64,000 nt of DNA from Gordius sp. MW1 (taxonomy: Eukaryota > Nematomorpha > Gordioida > Gordea > Gordiidae), in NCBI GenBank assembly GCA_964036665.1, contig OZ038531.1, forward strand, positions 15,314,168 to 15,378,167, read 5' to 3'. The position numbers were made by a program, and so were the translations under genes. How positions within the stretch are numbered: position 1 is the stretch's first letter; each line of letters begins with the position of its first letter. Shown one piece after another: positions 22,510 to 36,208 of this stretch. The notes beneath the pieces were generated by a model. That model saw only the letters and a program-made list of their open reading frames with translations. It was not told the DNA's origin and did not search any database.

Positions 22510-24091
22510 GCTCAGTATTTAATTCAATTTTTGCTCAATAGAATTATCAATTGCTCAGTAAATAATTTAATGTTCTGTAATTTAATTATTTGCTGAGTAA
22601 TTAATTCATTTGTTCATTTATTATTTCTATAATGCACAGTAAATTTTTGCTCAGTAACTGAAATTTAATTTTACCTCTTTCTCACCTGGGGGGAGGGGGT
22701 GATTTGCCCCCCCCCCTTTTTCACCCCCCCCCCCCCCACCCCTTATTTTTTTACCCTCTTCCACACCAGGGAGAGGGAGGGTAGATTTGACCCCCCCCCC
22801 TTACTCTTTCTCATCCGGGGGGGGGGGGGGTGATTTGCACCTCCCCCCTATTTTTCATCCTCTTTCTCATTAGGGGGGGAGGTGATTTGCTCCCCCCCCC
22901 CTTTTTTTTGCCCTCTTCCTCACAAGGGGGAGGGGGGGGGGGGGGTGATATGGTTCCCCCTTTATTTTTTTGCCCTCATTCTCACCAGGAGGGGGGGGGG
23001 TGATTTGCCCTCCCCCCTTATTTTTTACCCTCTTTCTCAGCAGGGAGAGGGAGGGGGTGATTTAACCCCCCCCCCCCCCTTAATTTTTACCCTCTTTCTC
23101 ACCCGGGGGGGGGGGGTGATTTGCCCCCCCCCCCTTTTCTACCCCCTTCCTGACAAAAAGAAGGGGGGTGAGAAAAAAGGGGGGGGGGGCAAATCACCCC
23201 GCTCCCCCTCTGGTTGAGAAAGAGGATAAAAAGGGGGGGGGGGACAAATTACCCCCCTCCCCCAGAAAAAGGGTAAAAAGGGGAGGGGACAAATCACCCC
23301 CCCCCCCCGGTGAGAAAAAGGGTAAAAAAGAAAGAGGGTACCGGTGAGAAAGAGGGTAAAATAGGGGGGGGGGCAAATCACCCCCTCCCCCATTTAAGAA
23401 AAAGGGATAAAAAAGGAGGGGGGGGGAGCAAATCACCCCTCCCCCCTGGTTAGAAAGAGTATAAAAAATATGGGGGGGGGGGGGGGGGGTGAAAAGGGGG
23501 GAGGTCAAATCACCTCCCTCCCCCCAGGTGAGAAAAAGGGTAAAAAAGAAGGTGGGGGGGGGCAAATTACCCCCCTCCTCCCTGGTTAGAAAGAGGGTAA
23601 AAAATAGGGGGGGGGGGGGGTGGGGGTAAAAAAGGGGGGGGGCAAATTACCCCCCTCCCCCCTGGTTAGAAAGAGGGTAAAAAATTAGGCTGGGAGTGAA
23701 AAAGGGGGGGGGGGGGGGTTAAATCACCTCCCTCCCCCCAGGTGAGAAAAAGGGTAAAAAAAAACCTCTGGTGAGAAAGAAGGTAAAAAAAAATGGGAGG
23801 GGGGGGGGGAACCAACGGGAGTAAAAAAGGGAGGGGGGCAAAGTTCTTAATTTATTTAAAAAAAATTGTATGCCAAAATATTATTTATAAAATATAAGCG
23901 CAAAATAAATTATTATCACAAATTATGAATTTATATTACTGAGCATTTTAGGAAAAATACTGAGCTTTTTTTAATTTAAAGCTGAGCATTTTAAAGTTAA
24001 TTTACTGAGCAATTTTGAATTTTTAACTGGGCACTTTAATAAAATACTGAGCACATTTTACTGAGCATTTCTTAATTTATTACTGAGCATT
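22510..24091. repeat. G/C-tract palindrome, unit 3
   Basis: Same structure. Its right outer arm carries an extra short segment near 23990-24010 (an additional TACTGAGC motif) not present in units 1 and 2. Confidence 0.85.
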
Positions 24092-26124
24092 TAAATTACA
24101 TCCGTTATAATTTTAGGGAAAACAAGGCGACAAATTCAAATGGTTTTACCTATTCCAGTTAATTTTAGAAATTTGCTACAATTTAAGGGGATATGGATTA
24201 ATATATTATTTTTATAAAAAGCTGAAAAATAATCCGAATAAACATATTTAACGTTTTTTACTCATACAACTATAAATTATCTTAAAACATTGGCCCATTT
24301 TAGATGATAATTATTTAGAGAATAATTTTTAGGCTAATCTAGGTATTCCGATTGAGATCTAAATTAATGGTAAGGGGGGCGAAGGTAGGGGCGACAAAAA
24401 GGGGTGGGCAAGGGAGCAAAAGGGGGAGGGACAAGTAACAAGGGGGGCAAGGTGGCAAAGAGGGGGTCAAATAGTGGGGTGGGAGGGGACAAAAGGGCGA
24501 GGGGCAAGGAAGCACAGAGAGGCGAAACGAGGGGGTCAGAAATGGGGCGGACGGGGGCAATGGGGGAGTAAGCAATGGTCAAACTCTAAACAGGGGGTCA
24601 GAGAAATATATACACTTTTGGCCTAAAGGCTACCCGCTCACACTAACAAAAATGCACAAAAAAGGCATAAAAAATTGGCACATTAAGATTCAAATGAGGC
24701 CCGCAAAAAGAACAAAATGGTTTATCTTTGGCCGAGGAACGGTCATCATTTATTTTCAGCCAAAAAAATTTTTTAAGATATCTAGCTAAGATAGTATAAA
24801 TGCCAAAACCTGCAGGCACAAAAATAAAAATAAATTTGGCATTTGGCCGGGGTAAGATAAAGAAGAAGTAAGCAACGGTCCTCATTAATTTGCAATGAAT
24901 TATTGGACTAGGTCATAAATATAAAGCCAATCAGCGAACATTAGCTAGTCTATTTGCGAAAGCAAAATCAAGTCCACAGTCAATAAAAACCAGCATAAGT
25001 TTCCACGACAATTATTGAAAAATTACTAGTTGGACAGGATAGAAGGACGGACAATGGATGGACGAACAACCAGAAGCGAGCCCATAAATTGCATAGCGAT
25101 TAATAATAGGAGGACCCGGCGGATTGATTCTCAGTCACGGAGGTCTAAGTTGCAATAAATAAATAAATTCAAGAAAAGTCTTAAAACGAGAAAAGTGTTG
25201 GGAATACTGGTGTCCAGATAGTCGCCAAACTTTTCGACAATATAATGAAAGCGTGTAAAGTGCCGAACAAGTGGGAGAATAGCTATTTGATATTGATGGT
25301 GATGTTCAGGATTGTAACAACTACAGAGGGGTAAAGCTAATGAGCCATACTTTCAATTGGGATAAAGAGATCAAAAAAAGGCTCCGGGTTTTAATTAATA
25401 ATTCGGATTTATGCCGAAGAGTCTACATCAATTGCCCTGACCATTATTGGTAGAATATTAGTTTTCTGGACAGATGTCAAACTTTTAAATTCAACTGCAC
25501 AAGGAACTTTTCGAAGTCCACGAAGTGGTTTGCCCTGGTAGTGCTCCTGCTCCCCTACACTTCACATCACCCATCACGTCACCGCGACTATATAAACCGC
25601 ACGCCTCGCCATTATCGCATTCGCTCATTATCCACCGCACCTTGGCTCTACCTAGAGGCCTGCACGGGTCACCCGAAACCCGATCCGAGGTCGGGTTAGG
25701 TAAAAAAGCTTTCGGGTCGGTTTCGGGTTGAAAATTTTAGAATGCTTTCGGGTCGGGTAGGGTTGGATTTATAAAGTCGGGTCAATGGATATGTCTTACA
25801 TTATAAAATGAACGAAACATATGTTAAATTAATGGTATTATCTATAATTTTTGTAAAACAATATGGAATTGTATAACTAAATATAATCATTCATTCACTT
25901 AATCAATTCTTTTCTATTTTTTTAATTCGTTTAATTTGGAGGCAAATTTAAATTTACAGCTGAATCCCGAAAGGTTAAATATTAACAAATGATTATTTTT
26001 TATTGTTTATAGTCTATAGTCTACCAGTAGCGAGAGGTCCTTTTCCACTGCTGGGAGAGCTAATTTACGCCCATGGATTCTATTAACATTATATGCTTAG
26101 TTATAATTGAGAACAAATTATTGT

Positions 26125-27670
26125 GCTCAGTATTTAATTCAATTTTTGCTCAATAGAATAATCAATTGCTCAGTAAATAATTTAATGTTCTGTAATTAAA
26201 TTATTTGCTGAGTAATTAATTCATTTGTTCATTTATTATTTCTATAATGCACAGTAAATTTTTGCTCAGTAACTGAAATTTAATTTTACCTCTTTCTCAC
26301 CTGGGGGGAGGGGGTGATTTGCCCCTCCCCCCTTTTTCACCCCCCCCCCCCCCACCCCTTATTTTTTTACCCTCTTCCACACCAGGGAGAGGGAGGGTAG
26401 ATTTGACCCCCCCCCCCCCCTTACTCTTTCTCATCCGGGGGGGGGGGGGGGGTGATTTGCACCTCCCCCCTATTTTTCATCCTCTTTCTCATTAGGGGGG
26501 GAGGTGATTTGCTCCCCCCCCCCCCTTTTTTTTGCCCTCTTCCTCACAAGGGGGAGGGGGGGGGGTGATATGGTTCCCCCTTTATTTTTTTGCCCTCTTT
26601 CTCACCAGGAGGGGGGGGGGGGTGATTTGCCCTCCCCCCTTATTTTTTACCCTCTTTCTCAGCAGGGAGAGGGAGGGGGTGATTTAACCCCCCCCCCCTT
26701 AATTTTTACCCTCTTTCTCACCCGGGGGGGGGGGGTGATTTGCCCCCCCCCTTTTCTACCCCCTTCCTGACAAAAAGAAGGGGGGTGAGAAAAAAGGGGG
26801 GGGCAAATCACCCCGCTCCCCCTCTGGTTGAGAAAGAGGATAAAAAGGGGGGGGACAAATTACCCCCCTCCCCCAGAAAAAGGGTAAAAAGGGGAGGGGA
26901 CAAATCACCCCCCCCCCCCCGGTGAGAAAAAGGGTAAAAAAGAAAGAGGGTACCGGTGAGAAAGAGGGTAAAATAGGGGGGGGGGCAAATCACCCCCTCC
27001 CCCATTTAAGAAAAAGGGATAAAAAAGGAGGGGGGAGCAAATCACCCCTCCCCCCTGGTTAGAAAGAGTATAAAAAATATGGGGGGGGGGTGAAAAGGGG
27101 GGAGGTCAAATCACCTCCCTCCCCCCAGGTGAGAAAAAGGGTAAAAAAGAAGGTGGGGGGGGCAAATTAACCCCCTCCTCCCTGGTTAGAAAGAGGGTAA
27201 AAAATAAGGGGGGGGGGGGTGGGGGTAAAAAAGGGGGGGGGCAAATTACCCCCCTCCCCCCTGGTTAGAAAGAGGGTAAAAAATTAGGCTGGGAGTGAAA
27301 AAGGGGGGGGGGGTTAAATCACCTCCCTCCCCCCAGGTGAGAAAAAGGGTAAAAAAGAACCTCTGGTGAGAAAGAAGGTAAAAAAATATGGGAGGGGGGG
27401 GGGGAACCAACGGGACAAAAAAAGGGAGGGGGGCAAAGTTCTTAATTTATTTAAAAAAAATTGTATGCCAAAATATTATTTATAAAATATAAGCGCAAAA
27501 TAAATTATTATCACAAATTATGAATTTATATTACTGAGCATTTTAGATAAATACTGAGCATTTTTTAATTTAAAGCTGAGCATATTTGAGCAATTTTGAA
27601 TTTTTAACTGGGCACTTTAATAAAATACTGAGCACATTTTACTGAGCATTTCTTAATTTATTACTGAGCA
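26125..27670. repeat. G/C-tract palindrome, unit 4
   Basis: Same structure as in the other units, again with different G/C run lengths and a few substitutions in the outer arms. Confidence 0.85.
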
Positions 27671-29233
27671 TTTAAATTACATCCGTTATAATTTTAGGGA
27701 AAACAAGGCGACAAATTCAAATGGTTCTACCTATTCCAGTTAATTTTAGAAATTTGCTACAATTTAAGGGGATATGGATTAAAATATTATTTTTATAAAA
27801 AGCTGAAAAATAATCCGAATAAACATATTTAACGTTTTTTACTCATACAACTATAAATTATCATAAAACATTGGCCCATTTTAGATGATAATTATTTAGA
27901 GAATAATTTTTAGGCTAATCTAGGTATTCCGATTGAGATCTAAATTAATGGTAAGGGGGGCGAAGGTAGGGGCGACAAAAAGGGGTGGGCAAGGGAGCAA
28001 AAGGGGGAGGGACAAGTAACAAGGGGGGCAAGGTGGCAAGGAGGGGGTCAAATAGTGGGGTGGGAGGGGACAAAAGGGCGAGGGGCAAGGGAGCACAGAG
28101 AGGCGAAACGAGGGGGTCAGAAATGGGGCGGACGGGGGCAATGGGGGAGTAAGCAATGGTCAAACTCTAAACAGGGGGTCATAGAAATATATACACTTTT
28201 GGCCTAAAGGCTACCCGCTCACACTAACAAAAATGCACAAAAAAGGCATAAAAAATTGGCACATTAAGATTCAAATGAGGCCCGCAAAAAGGACAAAATA
28301 GTTTATCTTTGGCCGAGGAACGGTCATCATTTATTTTCAGCCAAAAAAATTTTTTAAGATATCTAGCTAAGATAGTATAAATGCCAAAACCTGCAGGCAC
28401 AAAAATAAAAATAAATTTGGCATTTGGCCGGGGTAAGATAAAGAAGAAGTAAGCAACGGTCCTCATTAATTTGCAATGAATTATTGGACTAGGTCATAAA
28501 TATAAAGCCAATCAGCGAACATTAGCTAGTCTATTTGCGAAAGCAAAATCAAGTCCACAGTCAATAAAAACCAGCATAAGTTTCCACGACAATTATTGAA
28601 AAATTACTAGTTGGACAGGATAGAAGGACGGACAATGGATGGACGAACAACCAGAAGCGAGCCCATAAATTGCATAGCGATTAATAATAGGAGGACCAGG
28701 CGGATTGATTCTCAGTCACGGAGGTCTAAGTTGCAATAAATAAATAAATTCAAGAAAAGTCTTAAAACGAGAAAAGTGTTGGGAATACTGGTGTCCAGAT
28801 AGTCGCCAAACTTTTCGACAATATAATGAAAGCGTGTAAAGTGCTGAACAAGTGGGAGGATAGCTATTTGATATTGATGGTGATGTTCAGGATTGTAACA
28901 ACTACAGAGGGGTAAAGCTTATGAGCCATACTTTCAATTGGGATAAAGAGATCAAAAAAAGGCTCCGGGTTTTAATTAATAATTCGGATTTATGCCGAAG
29001 AGTCTACATCAATTGCCCTGACCATTATTGGTATAATATTAGTTTTCTGGACAGATGTCAAGCTTTTAAATTCAACTGCACAAGGAACTTTTCGAAGTCC
29101 ACGAAGTGGTTTGCCCTGGTAGTGCTCCTGCTCCCCTACACTTCACATCACCCATCACGTCACCGCGACTATATAAACCACACGCCTCGCCATTATCGCA
29201 TTCGCTCATTATCCACCGCACCTTGGCTCTACC

Positions 29234-29920
29234 TAGAGGCCTGCACGGGTCACCCGAAACCCGATCCGAGGTCGGGTTAGGTAAAAAAGCTTTCGGGTCG
29301 GTTTCGGGTTGAAAATTTTAGAATGCTTTCGGGTCGGGTAGGGTTGGATTTATAAAGTCGGGTCAATGGATATGTCTTACATTATAAAATGAACGAAACA
29401 TATGTTAAATTAATGGTATTATCTATAATTTTTGTAAAACAATATGGAATTGTATAACTAAATATAATCATTCATTCACTTAATCAATTCTTTTCTATTT
29501 TTTTAATTCGTTTAATTTGGAGGCAAATTTAAATTTACAGCTGAATCCCGAAAGGTAAAACATTAACAAATGATTATTTTTTATTGTTTATAGTCTATAG
29601 TCTACCAGTAGCGAGAGGTCCTTTTCCACTGCTGGGAGAGCTAATTTACGCCCCGAAATTGTAGACGCCACAATATTTATACATAATTATAGTAAATCAA
29701 TTTAATAAATTTATTAATCAAATTTTGTATGATCATTTCTGTCGAAGAAATTTTTTATACTTGGTGGAGTCCAGGTTGAAAATTTAAAAACGCTTTAGGG
29801 TCGGGTCGGGTTCGGGTTGAAATTTAAAAACGCTTTCGGTCGGGTCGGGTTCGGTTTAAAAATTTAAAAACGCTTTCGGGTCGGGTTCGGGTTGAAAAAA
29901 AGTGACTTTGCAGGCCTCTG
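29234..29920. mobile_element. hAT-type MITE with 8-bp target duplication
   Basis: 687 bp, starting TAGAGGCCTGCA and ending TGCAGGCCTCTG, flanked on both sides by GCTCTACC (29226-29233 and 29921-29928). Subterminal CGGGTCGGGTTCGGGTT repeats lie near both ends. This is the only complete copy in the array. Units 1-3 keep only the left ~420 bp (from 18474, 22038 and 25653), because the tandem junction falls inside the MITE at 29653. Confidence 0.9.
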
Positions 29921-29989
29921 GCTCTACCTACCCTGTCCCTCACTTAACGTTTTATTACTCCTCCTTACCTTAAAATTATTTGGCTAGAG

Positions 29990-31450
29990 TAAAATGCCGG
30001 AAACTGGATTCCAAAGTGAGACTGGACGGCAACCAGGTGCTGGCTTAAGTAACTCCCCACTTACACCGGAAAACTCGCGAGACGCTTTTTGGAGCCCTGT
30101 TAGACCAGGGAACCCCAGTGCGGGATCGAAAAATGTTGTCCAACAATCGCTAGAGTTGAAAAGGGAGCAAGCCCGAGCGAATCGTGAAGTCATAGAAGGA
30201 ATGCGAATTATGATGCAGGCCATGATGTTAAATCAAGCTAGACGACACAGCACCCGCCCCTTCTGCGGTCAAAATAATATCGGCCCCTGAGCCACCTAAA
30301 CAGCCAAATGATTGTCTTGCTGATATAAAAAGGCATGCAGCAGGCCTCGAAGCCTTGCAAGACCCGGATCAAAGGGTCCAAACGCGCGACAAGCATAGAG
30401 CCAACTTCGCCATTAAAATGCCTCAACTTGTCTAGAAACTTCGCCAGTCGACCTTTTAACGACAGCCGATAAACAATAAAAACCCTTTGCCTGCCACGGC
30501 AATAAAACACGACACCTGATGGGATACAAAAATGTTAATGTAGCACACCCCACTACATCTGCCAAAAAACAATTTTTCCGAGCGCTAGCAGGAACCGAGG
30601 CCAAAAGCAGAGCCGCAACGTCAAAAAGGAGGGGCCGTGCCGCGCGTTAGAAAATTAATCGCGCACACCGTCGAGCAGTGGGAACAGGGGCTTCCGGGCG
30701 CACTGACTCTCGATGGGGATCAAGATATTAGTTCTCCTCGCTGGTGGAAATTAATCAAAAACTTTCTAAAGGAGCGTGCCGTAGCATCTTCTCACCGCAT
30801 CCCCTTTCCGACAAACCCCTCCCCCCCCCCCCACTAACCCCTTCGCGTCCGCCGCCAATACCCGCGCCTGACTACCCGGAGATACCAGCCGACACCACGG
30901 ACCGCTTTACACCCACTGATGATTCCCTCGGTCGGGGCGCCGGGTCGGGATTCATCCCGTCCATCGTGGACGCTCATCGCGTCAATTCAAATGGGGGAAA
31001 AAGCGTGTGTCTAATAAACCTACAAGGCCTCTAAGTGTCCGCACATCACGCCTCAAACCGCACCCCCTAATGTTTCCTTTCACCTTGATCTAAACAAAAT
31101 TCGCAAAATGACGGCATTTTCAAGCCCGAACACCGCAAAGGATCTCAAAGGGGAGCCCAAACTACTTCACAGAGCTTATTGAAAAGGGAATAGTATCACA
31201 AACCAATCCCTTGCCACCCCTCTGCCATTCTTCATTGCCAAAAGCAACGGCAATGCCAGAGTGATTACCGACTTGTCCCTAGCCTCCAGTATCAATTTTA
31301 AATTGGCCACAATCCCTCTAACAGCCCCCAAACTGTCCAAAGCAAACTATGGGGCCAAAATCAATCTAAAAGCAGCCTTTTTCAGTACAGACAACCTATG
31401 AAGACAACCGACCCCAATTTATAAGAAAAATATTTAAAAATATTGTATGG
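29990..31450 (+). pseudogene. GC-rich retroelement relic (gag-like plus RT)
   Basis: The open frame at 29994-30290 (starting MPETGFQSETG) and short downstream frames look like a gag region without a known domain. Near 31200-31385 the plus strand reads FFIAKSNGNARVITDLS, then LTAPKLSKANYGAKINLKAAFF. This is the N-terminal part of an RT of the LTR/DIRS superfamily, where a (K/R)-IDL-AF motif carries the first catalytic Asp; here that position reads Asn (KINLKAAF), so the site is lost. The region is much richer in GC than its surroundings. Frameshifts break it, and it ends before the catalytic YxDD. Which LTR or DIRS group it belongs to is not resolved. Confidence 0.6.
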
Positions 31451-32815
31451 GGCAATCACGTACACAAGAGAAGAAGCCCCCGTGGATTTGGCAACAAATA
31501 TTGATCAATATATGATGCATTACAAAATAAAATGGCTTAATACGCAGTTTCTGACTTTATTAAACAAAAGAAATTTGTTAAAAATTTATAGATTTTTATG
31601 TGATGATACCTTCTTTTCATATTATAAATTAACGAGAAACCAATGGTTATGTTAGTTTTCAATAGTGATAATATTCGTTACAAAAACTTGTCAGTTTATA
31701 ATTATAGAAGGGCATAGCGTATTAAATAAATAACAATTGTATATACGAAGGAAGAATTAAAAAAATAATCTTATCTATTTTTAGTCCCGAACGAGTTTAA
31801 GATTATTCCAACCAAACTTTTTAAATTATTTTTTTAATAAGAGCCCACTAATTAAGCTTTTCTTGCCCAATTTTAAATATTTTTTATCATTTTGTGTTTT
31901 AGGTTATAAAATTCGCACGCTTTTTTAAATATATCCTTTCTTACAAAATATATACTTTTCCATGAATTCAAAAAAAAATTAAAGCTTATTTAATAATTGT
32001 AAGATAATTTAAATTTTGTGCTTCCATTTATCAAAGTTTTTCATTTTTATTACTAAATAATAGGTATTAATTTATTATATTTCTCTAAAATAAATTTAAA
32101 ATATGTTTCAAAATAAAGATTATCGGCAGTGCTAGGACACGGGTCGGGCTTTGAGCATTAGTTCTAAATTAATGTGAATCTTATCACAACATTAAAAAGT
32201 GTCAACTTATAACTATCGTAAAATTTAAATGCTCGAGATGAAGCGGTAAAACAAGTGAAAAAGAATTTATAAAAGGTTAATGTTAGGTTTAAAAATTAAT
32301 ACATAATGCACAGCCACAAAGCAATTAACCCGACAGGTACCAGAACCAGTTCGGCCGAAAATTTTTTATGAAATTTTCTGGGCTTTCTTACATGCTAAAT
32401 TAAGCTAAACAATTAAAAAATTTTGAAAAAATTATTTACTTTGAGAAAAAAAGGGGTGTCACCTACAGGTTACACTGGGCAGCACAAATATACTCACGTA
32501 TTTATTAAGGATTTATTAAATTTTACAATAATGAGTTTTTTTTGTAAAATACATAAAAATGTGTTAATACGAGATAACATAAAAATGAATTGTTTAGTGT
32601 TTTTGGATAATTTTTTAGAGGAAAAGAATAACAGGTATTTACCAAATTAGCCAATACTTTTCGATTCTCTTCTGTTACACCCTGTTACACTATCAACAAT
32701 GTAAAACTACAAATTTGGATTGACAAACCTTAAACGATGTTATACATATGCATAAATCTATTGAAGCATTAATGTTTTACTTTTAGAGTTTATAAAAAAA
32801 AATTAACCCTCCGCC
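31451..32815. other. AT-rich intergenic, no gene seen
   Basis: Short frames on both strands carry no recognisable motif. Confidence 0.4.
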
Positions 32816-32986
32816 CATGGGCGTAGTCAGCATTGGAATTAGAGGGGGTCAATAATAATTTAGGGAGGGGCAAAATGATCATTTTTTGAAATTTTAGACA
32901 TAATTTTAATAAATTTCAACAAATTTTTGGATCTAGAGGGGAGGGGGGCAGCCGCCCCTCCCTGCCCCGCCTTGGCTACGCCCATG
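32816..32986. mobile_element. GGCGTAG MITE with 8-bp target duplication
   Basis: 171 bp, beginning CATGGGCGTAG and ending CTACGCCCATG, flanked by CCTCCGCC at 32808-32815 and 32987-32994. It is the clearest member of a MITE family with a G-run near one end, also seen at 33467, 50085, 55064 and 60698. Confidence 0.9.
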
Positions 32987-33466
32987 CCTCCGCCCCCCCC
33001 CTTTCCTAATTTGAAATTCTGTCTATGCCCTAGGTATAGAAAATAATATTATTCCTATAAAATCATCACGGGCTTGCAAAGAGATGAGAATCATAAAAGA
33101 AAAGGTATGCGACTACAAAAGCACGAAGGCGAGTCTTCATTGTTTTTACGAAGTTATGAAGAAGTACAAGACAGGCACCTTTAATTCAACCTAGTCCACA
33201 CCTTATAGGATCATTGGACGACATATGAAAACCCTTAAGATAAAGGATTCTTCGGAAAAGTCACAATTGGAAAAGGATGTTAAAATTGTAGAATGAACTC
33301 ATATTAAGTGATTGAAGGCTCAAGAGCTCCTCTTTGAGCAGCCGGTTTGGGTGGAAAGCAAAGCGAGGGAGTGAGGGCTCGAATATAACCTTGGATCATT
33401 ATTAAATTCAGTGGAAGTGGGCAAAAGATTATCTCGAAAGCATGCGCACCAATTAAGGGTAGGGTT

Positions 33467-33621
33467 CATGGGCGTAGCCAAGAGGGGGACAAGGAGGGGC
33501 GGCTCTCCTACTCTAAATCCAAAATTTGTTAAAATTACGGCTCAACAATTTCAAAAAATTATTGTTTAGCATTCCCCTAAATCATTAGTGCACTCTAATC
33601 CTAATGCAGGCTACGCCCATG
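33467..33621. mobile_element. GGCGTAG MITE, second copy
   Basis: 155 bp, beginning CATGGGCGTAGCCA and ending GGCTACGCCCATG. The flanks (GTAGGGTT and GTAAGGGT) are similar but not an exact target duplication. Confidence 0.8.
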
Positions 33622-34157
33622 GTAAGGGTTACTTACAAGTTCTGGTACAACCTCCCCCCGCAAAGTCAGCTTAACCTAATGAAGAGGCTGATCTAACCAA
33701 AAGTCATAGCAAAGCTAATCTCTCACCCTAAAAGAGACGTTTAACACTTTTAAGACCTATGGAAAATTTAAGATTGTTAACGAAGATGAAAAGTAGGGCA
33801 TATATTATATACATAAGTATTATTGTACAATCATTTTTACATGTTCTTTATATAAACAATAAATTTAACCAATATAATATTTATGAGGTTATTCTCACTC
33901 CATTTTTAAGCCTTAGTTTTATAGGGTGGTTAACTTAATTAATTTTTGATATTTAATAGCCTGACAAATAAATAAATTATAAGTCAATATTAATTATAGA
34001 ATAAAAATTTAATAAAACATCTGCTAAATAATTAACATAGACATATTTATTATATGAATAAGATTATTTCATAATTATTCAAAAAAATACAATGCATATT
34101 TTCATATTAATTATGTTTATGAATGTATAATAAATTACCACAAATAATTAATAGCTA
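33622..34157. other. intergenic, NDUFA8 3' flank
   Basis: AT-rich and without a supported gene. The part next to 34158 should be the 3' untranslated region of NDUFA8. Confidence 0.4.
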
Positions 34158-34767
34158 TTAAGAGGATTGATCTGTTATTTCAGGGTTTAAGATGTCTGAT
34201 GGCACTTCTTTATAATAATCATCTGGATAAGTTCTCCCCTGATATAATTTTGGTATTGGCCTCATACTATCATGAATGTGAGGCCTTGACAAATATCCTT
34301 GGGGAAACCTTGTAAGTCCAAGCTTTTTATACATACAATAATCAAAGCCTAACTCCTTTTTCTTACATCTACAAAATACATTTACATTATTCATATTTTT
34401 TGATACAAACCTATAAAATTCTTTTGAAGACGAGTACCAATCTAAGCAAGAATAAAATTTTTCAAATTCCTTTGGGCAATTTTCCTTAACTTTATCAAAA
34501 AATTCTAAAGCACATAGAGTTAAAAATTTTCCCTCTTTAATACACTTTCTAGGGTCTCTAGTTTCCTGCCTACATAACCAAAATTCCTATTATTTAATTT
34601 TAATTTAAAGTTATGTGTTTTACATTATTTTGGGCATAACAATGTTTAATAAAATGTCTGGCACCAGCAAATAATGGAACAGATGTCAATTTTATCTCAG
34701 GGCAATCTAAATCTTCATCCGTTGGCAATTGTGATTTGTCTGTGACTGAACCATGAATACCCGCCAT
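34158..34767 (-). CDS. NDUFA8: NDUFA8, complex I 19-kDa CHCH subunit
   Basis: Three minus-strand exons, 34767-34624, 34586-34411 and 34368-34158, encode 176 aa (human protein 172). The introns are 37 and 42 bp, both GT-AG. The second has a length divisible by three and no stop, so an unspliced reading would wrongly add 14 residues; removing it restores alignment (FYR-CKKKELGFDYC). Four CX9C motifs are visible: CYAQNNEFWLC, CIKEGKFLTLC, CPKEFEKFYSC and CKKKELGFDYC. This is the family's twin-CHCH signature for disulfide-dependent import by Mia40 into the intermembrane space. Conserved features include SVPLFAGARHFIKHCYAQN, the ETRDPRKC block and KLGL. It is an accessory subunit of NADH:ubiquinone oxidoreductase. 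The start is the first ATG of the conserved frame. Confidence 0.95.
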
Positions 34768-35214
34768 CAGTTTATTTTAAATCTTAATAAAACATGATAA
34801 CCAGCTGTTCGACAATGAAGGAGCAAATGAGTAAGTAACAAAAAAAAAGTACAAATACGGTTGCTATTTCGATTACTTTTTTGCCTTGATCCTGTAAATT
34901 TTTGTAATTAATCAAAGAGTTTATGGTAGGCTTAGAATGAGTATAACGATTAAATATAAAGAAGGTGTTATGCTTGATATAGAGCAATTTATAAAATCAA
35001 TTGGAAACATCTGCTGCGTTTTGTAAATATTTTGCATACAATAACTAGTCACGTAATTATAAGCGCAGAAGATTTAATACTTTGTTTGTGTTGTAATTGG
35101 TTTATTCCCACGTTCTTCCTCCCTCTCCCTCTGTAAAATCGAGCGAACATTTAATTATTTTTTATAACTAATTATGGTGTCAGTTAAAAATACTCGTTTA
35201 GTTTTGCAACTAAT

Positions 35215-36208
35215 TTGGCGAATTCAAGGAAAAGTTTTTTCTGAGTTTATACATTTGGATTCATTTAAAATGTCATCTATTGATATATGCTCCACTTCAC
35301 TATTTTCTGATGAATTCTCATTATAGGCAAATAACCTAAAGATGTTTGAGTTAGAATTGTAACTTATAATACCTAAATGCTTTAACAAAGTTGGTTGCAT
35401 TATCGGTTATCGTGCATACATTTTTATTCTGTATTTCATATTCTTTGAATATTGAAATCAAAGTCGTGCATAAAACATCAAAAGTATGTCTGCCCTCTAA
35501 TCTTCTACAGGCCAAAATGGCAGTAACCCTTCTAGAGTTTTGTCATCTATCCAATAAACTGTGACTCCTATAAATGAGCTAATAATTATAAAGAGACTCT
35601 TTAAATATAATTACCGGTTATATGCAGTCCAACAATCAGCAGTTGTACAAACATGAGAAACTACAAGGAGTTTTTCTTTAATTAACTCTTTCATTTTCAT
35701 TACATATATTTGGATTCTGGATGTTAATGTTTGTCTACATAGGATTTTAATATTGGGTTTAAAAGTTGCTAGAAGTTTTAGAAAGTCCTCATTATCTACC
35801 AATGAAAATGGATGATTTCCATTTATTATAAATTTAATGATAGCATCATTAATCTTCTCTTTAGTAAGTGATGCTGATGACGATTTGATAGTTAGCTGTT
35901 GTAATTTATCTTTCTCACTACCATTAACTTGTTGTTGCTTTAACTTCACATATTCGATTATGCAATCTCTAAAATATAATTTATAATAAATACATAAAAT
36001 TATTGACCTTGAGGTGACGCCAAATATTTGCGGTAGATGATATCGACGTAGATATACTTCTGGGTTTTGGAGAGCATAATTTGCATTTGAGAGTTACTGA
36101 TTTTGCATCCTTTTGAATAAGCGTAAAAATATTCTCAAATAAAGGCCAGGATATATTTTCAGGTTTAATTATGGTAATGTCACTCTCACTCATAATATCT
36201 AAACTCAA
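35215..36208 (-). pseudogene. hAT transposase, N-terminal half (inverted)
   Basis: Reading on the minus strand from about 36193 (MSESDITII), a BED-type zinc finger has a W-x2-F start and C-x2-C spacing (CKLC), followed by WRHLK. Further exons read FIINGNHPFSLVDNEDFLKL, TTADCWTAYNR, YWIDDKTLEG, LACRRLEGRHTF and TITDNATNFVKAF, all core blocks of the hAT/ZBED transposase. GT-AG introns of about 36 bp fit (for example 35614-35579). Frameshifts break it. The frame ends near 35215 just before the expected LPxHxRC block, which is found on the other strand at 38515. A single element cut by an inversion explains this. Confidence 0.85.

Larger units (their letters stand above)
15299..29653 (+). repeat. 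14.4-kb tandem array, four ~3.6-kb units
   Basis: Units begin with ATGGATTCTATTAAC at 15299, 18894, 22458 and 26073 and end at 29653, so lengths are 3595, 3564, 3615 and 3581 bp. Outside the G and C runs the units are almost identical. Each contains, in order, a large palindrome, AT-rich DNA, a G-rich AGGGG/CAAGG tract, repeat A sequence, an RTE fragment and the first ~420 bp of a hAT-type MITE. Long proline/glycine-rich frames here are products of G/C runs, not genes. Confidence 0.95.
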
